Shown: positions 1-11,738 of the stretch, piece after piece | How the letters are laid out: the number at the start of each line of letters is the position of its first letter | Position numbering within the stretch: position 1 is the first letter of the stretch | Assembly: GCA_964016875.1 (NCBI GenBank) | Contig: OZ024726.1 | Coordinates: 53,561,325 to 53,625,324, forward strand | Origin: Fallopia convolvulus | Taxonomy: Eukaryota; Streptophyta; Magnoliopsida; Caryophyllales; Polygonaceae | Length of the DNA: 64,000 nucleotides | Direction of reading: 5' to 3' | Program-made: the position numbers and the translations under genes | The notes under the pieces: generated by a model | What the model was told of the DNA's origin: nothing | Seen by the model: the letters and a program-made list of their open reading frames with translations, nothing else | The model's database searches: none

Positions 1-96
1 TTCCGTTTCACAAATCACAATTATGTCACTAGGTATATTCTCAAGGCTTTGCTCAAGTAGTTTGACAAAATAAAAATTCCTTAAATGAATACTTAC

Positions 97-2173
97 GCAT
101 AGCTAGAAAGTGTTCCTTGGTAAGTCTCATTAACTCCTCTAGACTTGGCCCAGTGTTTCACAATAAAGGCGAGTTGACGGAGTCTTCCATCTATTTCTGC
201 ATAATCCCGTAATAGTTTTGTATTTACAACAGCCAAGACATTATTTATGCAAATATCACAAGAGATGTCGGTAACTGGATCCTTCAGCTTCACTATGGGA
301 ACTCGAGCGCGTGTCAGTGCCTATATACAAAGTAGAATAAAAAGAGTTATTAGAGAGAGCGTTTCAGTCCATACAAATGATACTTCCAAAAACATCAAAT
401 AAGCTCCTTTGATTATTCCAAAATAGGGGTTAATACTTCCTTAAAATGGACAATTTACTTTAAACTACTTACAAAAAGCCAGCTTGTTTAAAGAACTGTT
501 AAGAATGAAATTTTGAAGGGAATAAGAAAATTATGATACCTGCACATTCTCCAGCTTATCTGACTCCAGAATGTCTGCCAATTTAAGCAAGAATTCAGAC
601 TTGTCAATTTCTTGATCACCAGTAGCAAGGCAAACATCAATATCACTTTTAGGGAATCCAAAAGAGTTGGCACAGGATCCATATAGAAACAGTCTAGCAT
701 TAGGCCATTCTTTCCAAACCAGCATCTGCAGTCGTGTCAACAGCTGCTTTTGTTTTGCTTTCTCTTCTTCCGCTGGTATAAGAGACTCGAAAATCTCAAG
801 AAAGGACGAGTTGAATCTGTTAATGTCACTTCGGCATTGATCTAGTATTCTCATTTTCCTCACCCTTTGTGGTAGCATATAATTCCCCCTTGGATCAGAT
901 CTAAAATCCTGTTTACAAGCATAAAGATTATTTATGCACTATACTTTTCAAGTCTCATTTACTTGCTGAGCACATCAAAACAATGCAGCAGCATCCATTT
1001 CTAGAATGTCTATTTAGTATTTACCACCTCGTTACTAATTAATATGGTCATTTTCTACGAAACATTATGTAAATGAACAATGGGAGCCTCTTCCAGAAAA
1101 CACTTTAATGCAAATTTAATACTTCACAACAAAATCAAAATCAATAAGCTTTAAGACAACATTTACAGCTTCAACAACAATAAAAGCATTACTGCACAGG
1201 CTTAATCCAGCAAAAATCATAAACCTTGACATGACACAAAACTCAGACAAAAAAAGGGGAAAAAGTTTACCTTATCCCTATGCTTCTTCTTCTTCTCACT
1301 GGTTTCCTCAGTTTCATCATCAACCAACAATGCCTTCCCCAGCTGCTCACTCAAATCCCTAATCCCGTCATCATTAGCACTCCCACCATTACAATCATCA
1401 CTAAACCCTAAATGATTATCCTCCCCCTTATTAGCTGTTGCTCCATCCACACGATCAACTACCACAGAAAGGGCATTCAACAATGACTCTCTGATTTCAG
1501 TAGCTGAATCAGAATGAGCAGCTCTGCCAGGTGGCACACCAAGACGGCCAAGCTGGCCAGTAGGCACCTCCCTCTCCGCAAACATCTTCTGCTTCCCGGA
1601 CCCAAATTCCGGCTCCTGCCTCCGGAGACCCAGATTCACGCGCGAATCAAATCCCCAAATTGGATCTGACCCATTAACCGCCTTATCCCCAGGACCAAAC
1701 CCCAATTTACGCTTCCCTTGAGCATCGAGTGATTCAGGTTTAGTCGGCTTATTATTGTTGAAACCCTCGTCTTGACGAACGAAATTGAAGGGCATCGAAC
1801 CCAGCATGAACTTGCTCTGCTCCTGATGATTTGGGCGGTCGTGAACATTGAATTGAAAGCGAGGAGCGGCGGCGAAGCCCGGAGGCGGCGTATGAGACGG
1901 TGCGGGTTGGTGGTGTTGTTGTTGGTGGAGCCATTGTGCGTTGCTTTGGGGGAAGCCATGGATGGGGAAGTTAGGAGGGTGAAGAGAGTCAGGGTAGCCG
2001 GTCAATTGATGGGGGATGGTGGGGCCCACGGCGGCGACGGCGGGGTCAACGGAGACACCGACGCTGGCGCCGTGTGGTCGAAGTGGAGAAGGGATTTGGG
2101 GCTTTTGGACTAATCGGAGGAGGAATTCGCCGCTGTTGAGCGGGGGCAGCTCTTGGCGTCCGCCGGCGGTCAT
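97..2173 (-). CDS. URT1: UTP:RNA uridylyltransferase 1, 5' three exons (partial)
   Basis: Terminal uridylyltransferase that adds uridines to deadenylated mRNA tails in the cytoplasm. Exons on the minus strand are 2173-1271, 908-540 and 320-97, all with GT-AG borders and agreeing phase; they give 499 residues and run on past the left edge. Residues 1-301 are a low-complexity Pro/Gln/Asn-rich region with a PPGF motif at 97-100; in Arabidopsis URT1 such a motif lies in the disordered region that contacts the decapping factor DCP5. The nucleotidyltransferase core follows. The GS signature is at 378-379, within LYGSCANSFGF. The metal-binding Asp pair is D390 and D392 in SDIDVCL, and the third Asp is D446 in CDICINN. 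All catalytic residues visible here are intact. The PAP-associated domain is expected beyond the edge. The ATG at 2173 is preceded by a GC-rich leader. Family assignment is firm. Confidence 0.93.
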
Positions 2174-3420
2174 GGCGGCGGCGTTGGCAAAGTCTCCGGC
2201 GCGATTTTGTTGGATTTGGAGAGGGGGTAGAGGGAAAAAGGCATTCGCTTGAAGATCTCAAACTCTCAAAGGGCCGAGGGCACTCGTACGCTTTCCTAAA
2301 ATCCTAATCTATCTTTTTAGATATTTTTTTATTGTGAGTATAATAAAAAAAATTAATATTTTTAGAGATAAGATTTAAAAAAAATATATCCTAGCGTTTA
2401 GCATTGCAAATTCCCTCCATAATTCCATCTATAAAAATATTTCTTTTTTTAGTTATGAAATAAAAAGGAAATTTATTGATTTTTTTTGGGTGTAAGGTTA
2501 AGATTCATGATTTTGTAAGCTTTTTCAGCCTTTACGCACCTAGAAAGATTAATTTATGTAGATATCAAAAGTACTTGGATCTGGATAAAGTAGTTGTTAT
2601 AATGACGTAAATCAAATTTTGGGACGATTCCATCTGGAGGTTCATTTAGGGTAACATGCGACTTGGCAATGGACAATTGACATAAAATTGAGGAGCAAAT
2701 TCGCAAGCCATTAGTGCGTATTGCATCATGTATCTGTATAGAAGATACGAATCTCAGGACTGCTACGTAGTATTATATGATTTTGGGGTCAAAAACACAT
2801 GATTTCAATTTATTAATAATCAACAAGCTCCAACTTTGAGTTGTCAATGTGGTACACTCCCTTTACCAATTTCATCTTCTATTCTCATTTACCTACAATG
2901 AAAAGAGTACGAAAGGTAGATTATCAGATTGAGAATGCCTAAAAATTGCAAACTATGTTTCTCTTTATTTATCTAATTCTTCTTCTCTTGCCTAATTCTC
3001 TTTCTCAATTACTTTGGGACATAACATTACACTGATATAGATTATAACAGATAGTTGAACTTCGAATTATAGTGGTAGCTTAAAACTTTAAAGTTTAAAT
3101 TATAATGGTGGTTTAAAAAATAGATTATAAAAGAGTTGTAGTTTTTTAAAAAAAACAATCTTGATTTGCATGGACAAATAATAATAATTAGTTTAAACCC
3201 ATGAATTTTAATATTTTAACTTTCTTATGTCCCTATTATAATTATTATTGTGCAAATTGTATAAAAAGAGAAAAATAATTGACTTTTTAAACCAAAAAAA
3301 CTAGAAATTAGTTTAAAAAGTTCATTGTAAATTTTTTAATTTAAACTAAATAGAAAATTAGAAACTAATTTAATTTATCCATGCAAACACATCTAGCAAT
3401 ATAAAAAAGACTACCTCTAA
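2174..3420. other. Upstream region of URT1, no gene seen
   Basis: The first 100 bases or so are the likely URT1 leader and core promoter, reading leftward. The rest is AT-rich sequence with no long open frame, no terminal repeats and no recognised domain on either strand. Confidence 0.5.
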
Positions 3421-4490
3421 GACAAAGCTCCTTTCGAAAGTAGAAGCAAGTGTAGTCTCCCTGAGAAGGGTCCGATCTCTAGCCGAAAAGGCCATATATT
3501 CCGCAGAGAAGGCATTAGACTCGTCAAGAAGGCTTGAATCTATACAAAGAACAACCCTTTTGGGTATCTAAGCCTCGCAAATCTCGCTCCAAATTATCCT
3601 CTTTTTCCTCTATGCCAGATCTAGTTTCTTATTTTCCTGAGTTTCTCTACCTTTGCGAAGGTTTCGCACTTTGCCTCGCCGAGAAGGATATATGGTTCTT
3701 TTGTTTTCTTTCGGTGGTCGTCATGGACGACTCACCGATGATGTTACTCGTTTGTGTCTTCTCCAATTGGTTGTGACCCGTTGAGAAAACAATAGCCATT
3801 CTGTCTAATCGATTTTTTGTTTTTGCTTTAGAACACTTCAGATCTGGGCAGATTGTTTGTGTGGAATCTGTTTTTGACCTTCGGTTGTTACTGGATTTCC
3901 GGCCCGTGTTCGAAGTTCTACTCTTGAACGCCGAAGTATGCTTGTGCAACCCTGCTTCTAGTTTCGTGGACGACGTTACTTTCGGACGACGTGGCAACCG
4001 GACAATCAGACTCTACCTCTTGTTTTTATTTCGGTCGACGTTTCGTTTCGTTGCCTGGGTTTGTTTTGGCCTTTGGGCCTGCGTGGCTTTAATTTGTGGT
4101 TTCCCCTAGTCCATTTTGTTGGGCTTTTTGTTAGGTCGGGTATGGCTCCTTGCTTGGGATTAAGCCCACTGAAGGTTAACTTTTTGGTTTTCCCTGTTTT
4201 CTTGTCTTTGCAGGTATTGCATAAGCTTGATATGCACCATCGTTATTGGGACTAGTGGTGGGGTGTAATACGAGTCGTCTGGCACAGTCGTGGCTTTTCC
4301 ACGTTATACTCTTCCATATTCCCATGGATGTTTTTTTAGGTCCATGTGTTCGGTTGTTGTATTTTCTTTGCTTGTTTGTTATGTCTTGCTAGCTAGCTTG
4401 CTTGCAGTTGTCGACTTTTGGCTGCCATTATCAACCTCTCGATTTATCAGACTTGTCTAATAATCGAATTTTTACCAACCAAAAAAAAAA
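3421..4490 (+). mobile_element. Probable retroposed sequence ending in poly(A)
   Basis: This kilobase is less AT-rich than its surroundings. It opens with a short helical, charged open stretch (about 3440-3569), continues with T/G-rich text and ends at an A-run near 4481-4490. A second short A-run follows within 25 bases, with the same CACTACCACT after both. The 3' poly(A) on an otherwise genic-looking block suggests a truncated LINE tail or a retroposed transcript. I found no reverse-transcriptase motif and no secure target duplication, so the class is open. Confidence 0.35.
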
Positions 4491-4984
4491 CACTACCACT
4501 CCCTACCAAAAAAAACACTACCACTACATTTTAACCTAGTTTTATTTTCATTGAAAACATGTGCAAGGAGGGTTTTGGACCGGTGATCACATTCACATAC
4601 ATTGATGGCTCGATCCATAACACTGTAAACGAATTCATATATAATAACATAACAATTTCCTGTAATAGATATTATTATGCGTGCATTCAAGCTCGAGATT
4701 CAATTCAAGACATCATAATCTATATATATAATTAAAACCACTAAAAATTCGAGCCTCCTCATTGCGCCACGTCGGATTTTTCCACTTGAGGAGCCCTTAT
4801 TACGCCACATAGAATTTTGACACATGTCAAAATTTCATTACTCTATCTTTTTAATTTTTCATATAATTTTTAACACTTCATATTATTTATTGCCATGTCA
4901 TTTACACATCCCTACACATCATATATCAATAAATCATCTAAATATATCAAATTTAAATTTATTATAGTTATCATTATTAAGCCA

Positions 4985-5299
4985 ACCCGTAGATTCAATT
5001 CAGACTTCATATCTTCATCTTCATCAACGTCATCTCCAACCCCGAGTCCTCCACATCCTCTTCGGCAACCCCGTGCTTTGCTCCTTCACCGACATCCTCG
5101 ATCTGGCAAAGAATCCAACAATGATTCTCAAAACCCTCATCGTCTTAATCACTGTCCCGGTACGATATTAACCTCACACACCCACCACCAAATATGGTGT
5201 CATGTTCGACCGGAAGGAAAACATCATGTAGGACAACCCGTGCACGCTCCGCTACGTCAACTGCTCCATCTTCGTTCTCTCCAAGGAGGAGCTCCATGA
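4985..5299 (+). pseudogene. Probable captured gene fragment inside H1
   Basis: A GC-richer patch in the AT-rich Helitron body. One frame reads open from before 4985 to 5299, but a second frame looks more protein-like: it gives MFDRKENIM, an in-frame TAG, then NPCTLRYVNCSIFVLSKEEL up to about 5290. The stop and the frame switching point to a decayed exon picked up from a host gene. I do not recognise the parent family. Confidence 0.4.
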
Positions 5300-5770
5300 T
5301 GGTAATTGATAGCATAATAATCAAGTATGATTTACTTACAATTTTCCAAATTAATTAAGTCATTTCTATGAAAATTTTGTTTGTTTGATTCGTTCCATTT
5401 TTTTCGGCAATTTGATCCATTTAAATGATTTACATTCAAATTAGAAATTTTATAAATTTGTTTTATTCATTCCACATGTAGAGTATCCTTTACCAAATCA
5501 TATCTTCTTCAATTTACGTTCAAATCAACAACAATAAGGAAAGATGTTCATATTCTTTTTTTTTTTATCGATTTGACGTATATTTTCTTTCATATCTTAA
5601 AATATAAAAATTCCTTTAATGAATCGTTTTTGAAGAATATTTAATACGGGTATTTTTTTTAGTTCTGGAATCTTTTTAATTGGGTTTAGATTAAAAAACT
5701 AACTATCTATTACTAATAACTAAAGTCGGAGTAATTTCTGTCACCACGTTGCGCCACATCACCCCTTTAT

Positions 5771-5932
5771 TAAAATAATAATTTTAAATAGTTAATTATA
5801 CAAAAAAAATTATCTCTAACTAAACATAAAGATAAAATAATATTTGTAAAAATTTATCCCCAAATAAACATAAAGATAAAATAATATTAGTAGATTTGAC
5901 CAAAATAGATAAAAAATACATTAAATTTATCA
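5771..5932 (+). repeat. Direct repeat copy A within H1
   Basis: About 162 bp, repeated with scattered mismatches at 6824-6985. Both copies share the core ACATAAAGATAAAATAATAT. Copy A is followed 7 bases later by a Helitron-like 5' start (TCTATAACTCTATATTAAAG at 5939). Confidence 0.75.
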
Positions 5933-6823
5933 ACCTAATCTATAACTCTATATTAAAGTTGTACCTTTTCGAGCCACCAGAAAGATTCTGGTCCCACCTC
6001 ATATTTAAAAAATTAATTTTAATTTTTATTATTATAACCTCTTTTAATTAAATTCTTTTTTAACTATTTAAATTTATCTCTAACATCAAACAAATATCTA
6101 TGTAGTATAACATTATCTTTTGAAAGTTTCCTTATGCAAGTATTTTAAATTAAAGATAAAATATTCAAAATATTTTAAAATAAATATAAATCTTTTAGCA
6201 TATATCTTTTGACGAATTTATTTATTAATATATATATATATATTGATATTTTATAATAAAAATTAATGATAAATATTTATATATTTATAATTAATAAAAA
6301 TAGATAGTAAAACATTCAATTGATCGAGATATATTGAAATATTTCATAATCCCTAAATTTAAATACACGGAAAGTAATAAAATATGAATATAATATTTAA
6401 TCTTATCTAATCTTTACTTTATCGAAGCACAAAATGTGTTTAGTCCCATCTAAATTAAATTATAAATATTTTTATATAAATAAATTATCTTTATCTTTCA
6501 TATTTTATTTGATCTTATTTATTAAGTTAACTATTATTTTTTAAATTCCTATCTCTTCCGTATTTGAATATATAAAAAAATTTATTCATATTTTATCTTC
6601 TTTTTTTAATTAAATATCTATGAAATATCATCAAGAAAAAAGAGAAATGTAATTATTTTATTTTAATAATATATCTTCATTTTCAACATCAAATTTAATC
6701 ATTTATATTGATTAAAAAAATTATACATTCTATGAGGAATAAATTACTTATATTATAGTTTATTTTTATTTATTAATATCCTATTTATAATGTCTATGAA
6801 ATACTGAACCATAGTCGTACAGA

Positions 6824-6985
6824 TAAAATAATAATTTTTAATAGTTCATTATGCAAAAAAGTTATCTCCAAGTAAACATACAGATAAAATAATATTTGTA
6901 AAAATTTATCTCCCAATAAACATAAAGATAAAATAATATTAGTATATTTTACCAATATAGATAAAAAAGGGCATTATATTTATCA
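6824..6985 (+). repeat. Direct repeat copy B within H1
   Basis: Partner of the repeat at 5771-5932. A second copy of the TCTATAACT 5' start follows at 7100, so the two blocks are likely diverged copies of the same Helitron family, one nested in or joined to the other. Confidence 0.75.
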
Positions 6986-8073
6986 TATTTGTAAAAGATA
7001 AATTAAAAAATATAAGAAAAAATATGCAAATGTGTTCACATATATATCTTGAAATAAAAAATTTCATATAAATGATAATATCTTTGAAATATCTATCTAT
7101 CTATAACTATATATTAAAGACGAACCTTTTTTATCCACTTGAACAATTCTGGCCCCACCTTATATTTAAAAAGTAATGTTGTAATCTTATTATGTATAAT
7201 TTTTCTTTTAAATTTTCTAAAAATCTATCTAATTTTTATAAAAACTTACGTTCTAATATATTTAATAAAAAATTAAAAGAAAGGAAAAAATCATAAATTT
7301 TTTTAATATATAATGATATATTGTTATCATAATATTTTAGCAAAATATTTTTACTATTAATTTTTTCTATCTAAAACTAACACTACACTATATTTTATAT
7401 TTGGAAAATATTAATTCGAATTTTAATAATAAAAAAAATATTCATACTTTTTTTCTATTAATAAGTATGATTTTTTTTAAAAATTAATGTCGGTACAAAT
7501 ATGTTGTGCTTACAATATATTAAATTTCTACTCATAAGTATGTTGATTTTTTATATTACAGATCCATTAATTAATAAATAAATAATTATTGATCTCTTAA
7601 ACGGTTTAGTTGGGTTTAGGTTCAGTCATTTCATGTTGGTTGAGTACGGGTTCATATCATTAAAATTTGCAGGTTCATTGAGTCAATTCATTTCGGTTTT
7701 GTGCGTGTTCGTGTCAACCCAACGAGTTAAGAGCGTCAACTTTTTAATGATTATTACATAAATAGACAAATAACATTTTAAGAATAAGATCGATAATATT
7801 GGTATAAATTTTACTAATAAAATATATTATCATAACTAACTTAATTATTTGTAATACTATTTTTAATAAATAATAATACATATATCATATTTAAATAATA
7901 TATTACAATTTTTATTTAAAAGTCCCCGGGCAAGGCCCGGGTCATCAACTAGTTAAAGTCGATAGCGCTCACGCAAGCATAATCAATTCACATAATAATC
8001 AATCAAACCAATCAATGATTTGATTTAACTCCCAATTAAACAAACACATTAATCAACCAACTAATCCGATTAA

Positions 8074-10725
8074 TTAAGCAACATTCTTAATAAACTCGGC
8101 GACGTTGGTGCACAAAGCCTGAGCCTTTCTGGGATCAAACAGCTCCACGGCGTGGTGTCCATCCTCATGGAAGATGGAGGTCACGTGCACCCCGCGCGAC
8201 TCCAGCATCTTGGCGAACTCCCGCTGCTTGTCCACCAGAGGATCCCCGCCGTAGCCGTTGACGAAGCAGCTCGGGAGCCGTCCGATCTTCTCGTCATCCT
8301 GGCGCGTCATGGGGTTGCAGAACTCGTGGTCCCGGTCGGCTCCCGGCGGCAGCGCCAGTGTCCACATCAAATCATTCCCTGCCAAGGCGATGATGGGGTC
8401 GTTGATGAGACGGGTCTGGGAGTCGGTCCTTTGAATGCTGCCGAAGAAGGGCTGGTTAATTATGAGCCCTTGGATCTTCATTGGTGGTGATAGTTTTAGA
8501 TCTTGTGCCCTCAAACCTTCAATCAATTAAGCATATAATATAAGAGGTATCAAGAATATGAGATCCTAGATATCAATAGGTTGTTCGTGTTCGCCTCAAT
8601 TTGTAGACGAATCGAGCTTGATCATACTTTTCAGGCTTAAAAGATATATGAACTAAGCTTGAGCAAGCTAACTTGTCTCATTCGTGTATGAGCGCAACCC
8701 AGCTCCATTATAAGTTTATAACAAACTAGATTATATGTTTATAAATAAGCTCCACTATATATTATACTTCGTGTCAATATATAGCTTAATTTTTAGTTTC
8801 ATTTGTTTGTATAGATGATAATGTCAACAAGCTAGTGGATCGCAAACTTGTCCCATGAAAAATCTAAATGAGAGGCTCGCAAGCTAAGCCCAAACTCGGT
8901 GATCATTCAAATGAATCAAGCTCTCACACAAGATTTTTGAGCTCAAATCAAATTCGCGGGAGAGCTTGAGCTCGAGCTCGCCTATTTTTAACCGAACTGA
9001 GTTTGAGCAATTCAAAACTCGGCTCGGCTCGATCGGTTCGATTATAGCCCTAGGTATCAGCTAGTATAGACACAAAAATGAAAAACATAAACAACCACAA
9101 ATACAGAGTAACATATATATGTATATATCATTTTCATGATTTTATTCTTAGGGCACCTACATTGCAGATTTGCAGGTCTCTCAATGCGTCCCTCAAACAA
9201 ACAAAAAAATGAAAATGAATAAAAAATACATTTGGATGAGACTATTGTGAGAGACGTTTCTCAAAGTCCGTGGTATTAGAGACGGTCTCAGCTGAAAAAT
9301 GAGAAAAAAAAAAATAATATTATTATATTCTTAGAGAACTAAATGGGTGATGGGTCTCAGACCAACGCATGTAACTGAGTAATTTTATTCGATCTTGTAA
9401 ATTTTATCTTTAAAATTGAGGTGCTCATTTCAATCCAAATTATTTATCCCATGTCATGTCTCATTTACGTACTACCTATACAGAAAGTAAGTAATATTAC
9501 TTTCTTTCTTTTTTCATGAAGCAAGAGAAACTCACATTTGGTAGTAAATTCTAGACTTCTACTAGACCTTGCTACACTTTACTTATTAGAAAGCAATTTT
9601 TATAAAAATGTATTATTTTTATATTTTTTAAAGAAAAATTACAATTATCTTTCACGTATTCCAATATAAAAAAGTATTATTAATTAGGAAAAAATGCTTA
9701 TTTATTTAAAGTGTAGCAAGACCTTAATCAAGTAAATAAGAACCACAAATTAGATTTTATGCTAATTAGTTCGATCTACTAATTTTTTACCTAAGTGAAT
9801 AAGTGTATAAATTAAATTAAGACCTTTCAATTCCTAAGACTTTCTATCACTAGATCACACTTTTATAGGATAGTAAAATTATTACGCTCTTTGAGAGGTC
9901 GGAGAGTGTCAACCTCTTCTTCCAACCAAAAAAAGATAGTGAACTTCTAAATGTCAAAGTAATGTAACATTACGTTAACTGGTACACCATACCAGACGAA
10001 ATTGGGCCCGGATTCTTAAATCGGTGACCGTATACATGTCTAACATTATCATTCATCACAGATCTATCAATCTAACAATTAAAAATCCCACTAGAACTAT
10101 CAAATCTAACTAACAACCAGATGCAAAATCAAATTTAGACTAAAACAATTAAAGATGAATGAATCAGATCGAGATGATTACCAGCATTGTAAGTAATGTT
10201 ACCCCCCGAGCTACTCCCCATCAAAAAACACCTCGAAAAATCAGCAAACTCCCTGAGCCACGCCTCCCCATCCGCCCGGCGCGCCTGTTCGCTCACCCAC
10301 TCGACAGCCTCCACGGCATCCTCGTATGCGGCCGGGAGCGGGTGCTCGGGCGCCAGCCTGTACTCGACGGACACGATCACGGCCGGGAGCTGAACCGCCA
10401 TCTTGTTACACGACACGTGGAACATTTGTGTGGCCGCGCTATAGAACACGAACCCCCCGCCATGAAAGTAGATTATCAACGGCAACTTCTTAGTACTACT
10501 ATTATTAGTAGTACTATGATCATTGTTTTTGGGCCTGAAGATTCTGACGAACGTGTTCTTGGAAGGGTTCAATGGCACGTCTTTCGAGACGGCGAATCCG
10601 GCCCCCGTCGGAGAGTTGTCGTCGGCGGGGATGTCTTCCGTTGGCGGGACCGTCGGGTGTTGCTGGAGTCGTGTGATTGTGCCGTCTGGGTTGGGTGATA
10701 TCTTTAGGAGTTTGTAAGGATCCAT
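8074..10725 (-). CDS. Plant carboxylesterase (CXE, alpha/beta hydrolase), two exons
   Basis: Serine hydrolase of the plant CXE family (hormone-sensitive-lipase-like), hydrolysing short acyl esters, probably in the cytosol. Exon 1 is 10725-10182 and exon 2 is 8516-8074; the phase-1 junction creates a clean Gly codon and a 328-residue protein, the usual CXE length. The oxyanion-hole motif HGGG is at 88-91 and the nucleophile elbow GSSSG at 170-174 puts Ser172 at the centre. The acid is Asp273 in GGDPLVD, and the base is His303 in DGHHAVE. The N-terminus MDPYKLLKISPNPDG resembles CXE1-type enzymes such as kiwifruit AeCXE1. There is no signal peptide. The 1.66-kb intron holds MITEs. All catalytic residues are intact, so the gene is probably functional; its substrate cannot be told from sequence. 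Confidence 0.92.
8577..9052. mobile_element. hAT-type MITE in the carboxylesterase intron
   Basis: A 476-bp element whose right end reads TATAGCCCTA and whose left end starts TAGG. It is flanked by GATATCAA (8569-8576) and GGTATCAG (9053-9060), an 8-bp target duplication with two mismatches. The body is rich in GAGCT and CTCGG words, as in non-autonomous hAT elements. It has no coding capacity. Confidence 0.6.
9564..9724. mobile_element. Small MITE in the carboxylesterase intron
   Basis: Terminal inverted repeats of about 18 bp, AGACCTTGCTACACTTTA on the left and AGGTCTTGCTACACTTTA read inward from the right, with two differences. They enclose about 120 bp of AT-rich DNA. The target duplication is ambiguous (TA or TTA), so the superfamily is not assigned. 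Confidence 0.55.
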
Positions 10726-10754
10726 TTTTTTTTGTGTTTTGTTTTTTGGTATGT

Positions 10755-10807
10755 GAGATGTAACGATTGATTTTTTTTTTTTTTGATCGAAGAGATGTAA
10801 CGATTGA
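10755..10807. repeat. Duplicated 16-mer in the carboxylesterase leader or promoter
   Basis: GAGATGTAACGATTGA occurs at 10755-10770 and again at 10792-10807, separated by a T-run. It lies 30 to 80 bases upstream of the carboxylesterase ATG. It may be slippage or a duplicated control site; no known motif is claimed. Confidence 0.6.
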
Positions 10808-11738
10808 TGAAGATATGTGAGTGTTGATTTACAAAAAATGATCGATCAAAAAAGGGGAAAAAGGCCACCAATAAGTGTTGGCGAATTATTGGTGCGAGAT
10901 AGTACATGCATTTAAGTAGCATGGCAAAGAAGGTAAGGTAATTACGATCACGTTACTATCATGAATTGCCTGAAAACGTACAAGTGTATATTTTACCGGC
11001 CGCGCTAGTTTTAGGTGAACATGTGACTTAAGATTAGCAAAATTACAATGTAAATAAGGGATGAAGTGTGTAAATTAAGGGATAAAGTTTTAACCAATTC
11101 CACTAAGACTAGCTAAGAGTATAACTAATTAATAGTTTTTTAAAAAGTTCTTCAAAATGAATAATTAAAAATAATATTTCTCACTTTATTTAAGCTTTTA
11201 ATCTAACCGTTTTTATTTGTATATTATTTGAAAAATTCTCTAAATATAGAAAAAAAATTCTCTTTCCCTATATCAAATGCCTCAATTTCTCTATTTTAGA
11301 GTATTTGTTGCCTCTACGTCATTAACTGGGCATTGCTACCTTTGATCCAACATTTCAGCCTTTTCTATACTACCATTTTTTTTCTTTTATATATTGTGTG
11401 TAGGTTCTAAGCAAGAAATTTATTAAGTATGATGTTTTGGATTTCCATTTAATGACAGCTGAGTGTGGTTGAAGAGAGTAGTTATTTGGTAGGAAAGAAG
11501 ATGGATTTATGATAGTTGGATCGGGCCGGTTTCGGGTAGTATGTGGTAATTATACTGCATCTATGACTTTTTATATGGTCTTAAGAATAAAGTTTGGACT
11601 TTGGAATGAAAAAATATGCAAGATTGGATTCAAACACATAGCTGGTCCACTAATTAATGCCAACTAATTTTATGATCCTAATTATTCCTACACGTAGCTC
11701 TAAACAAAAAATTATTCCTACACGTATGTCTTCAATTA
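10808..11738. other. Upstream region of the carboxylesterase gene, no gene seen
   Basis: AT-rich spacer on the promoter side of the minus-strand carboxylesterase gene. I see no long open frame, paired terminal repeats or RNA gene between the leader and the Helitron end at 11739. Confidence 0.45.

Larger units (their letters stand above)
4719..7952 (+). mobile_element. Helitron H1 (non-autonomous)
   Basis: A rolling-circle transposon bounded by 5' TC (TCTATATATATAATT, after host A at 4718) and 3' CTAG (7949-7952, before host T at 7953), so it sits between A and T as Helitrons do. A hairpin with a 7-bp stem and 3-base loop (CCCGGGC/GCCCGGG, 7925-7941) lies 7 bases before the CTAG. No Rep/helicase frame is present. 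The body is AT-rich, carries a probable captured coding fragment near its 5' end and holds three further Helitron-like 5' starts (5706, 5939, 7100). The outer ends may therefore belong to different insertions. Confidence 0.8.

Noticed and set aside
1636..2261. Several open frames on both strands over URT1 exon 1
   Set aside because: Shadows of the GC-rich, low-complexity coding exon; the URT1 frame alone continues into conserved domains.
8152..8490. 112-codon plus-strand frame across carboxylesterase exon 2
   Set aside because: Antisense shadow; the minus strand carries the catalytic Asp and His motifs and correct splice sites.
10159..10717. Plus-strand frames across carboxylesterase exon 1
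   Set aside because: Antisense to HGGG and GSSSG motifs; no homology of their own.
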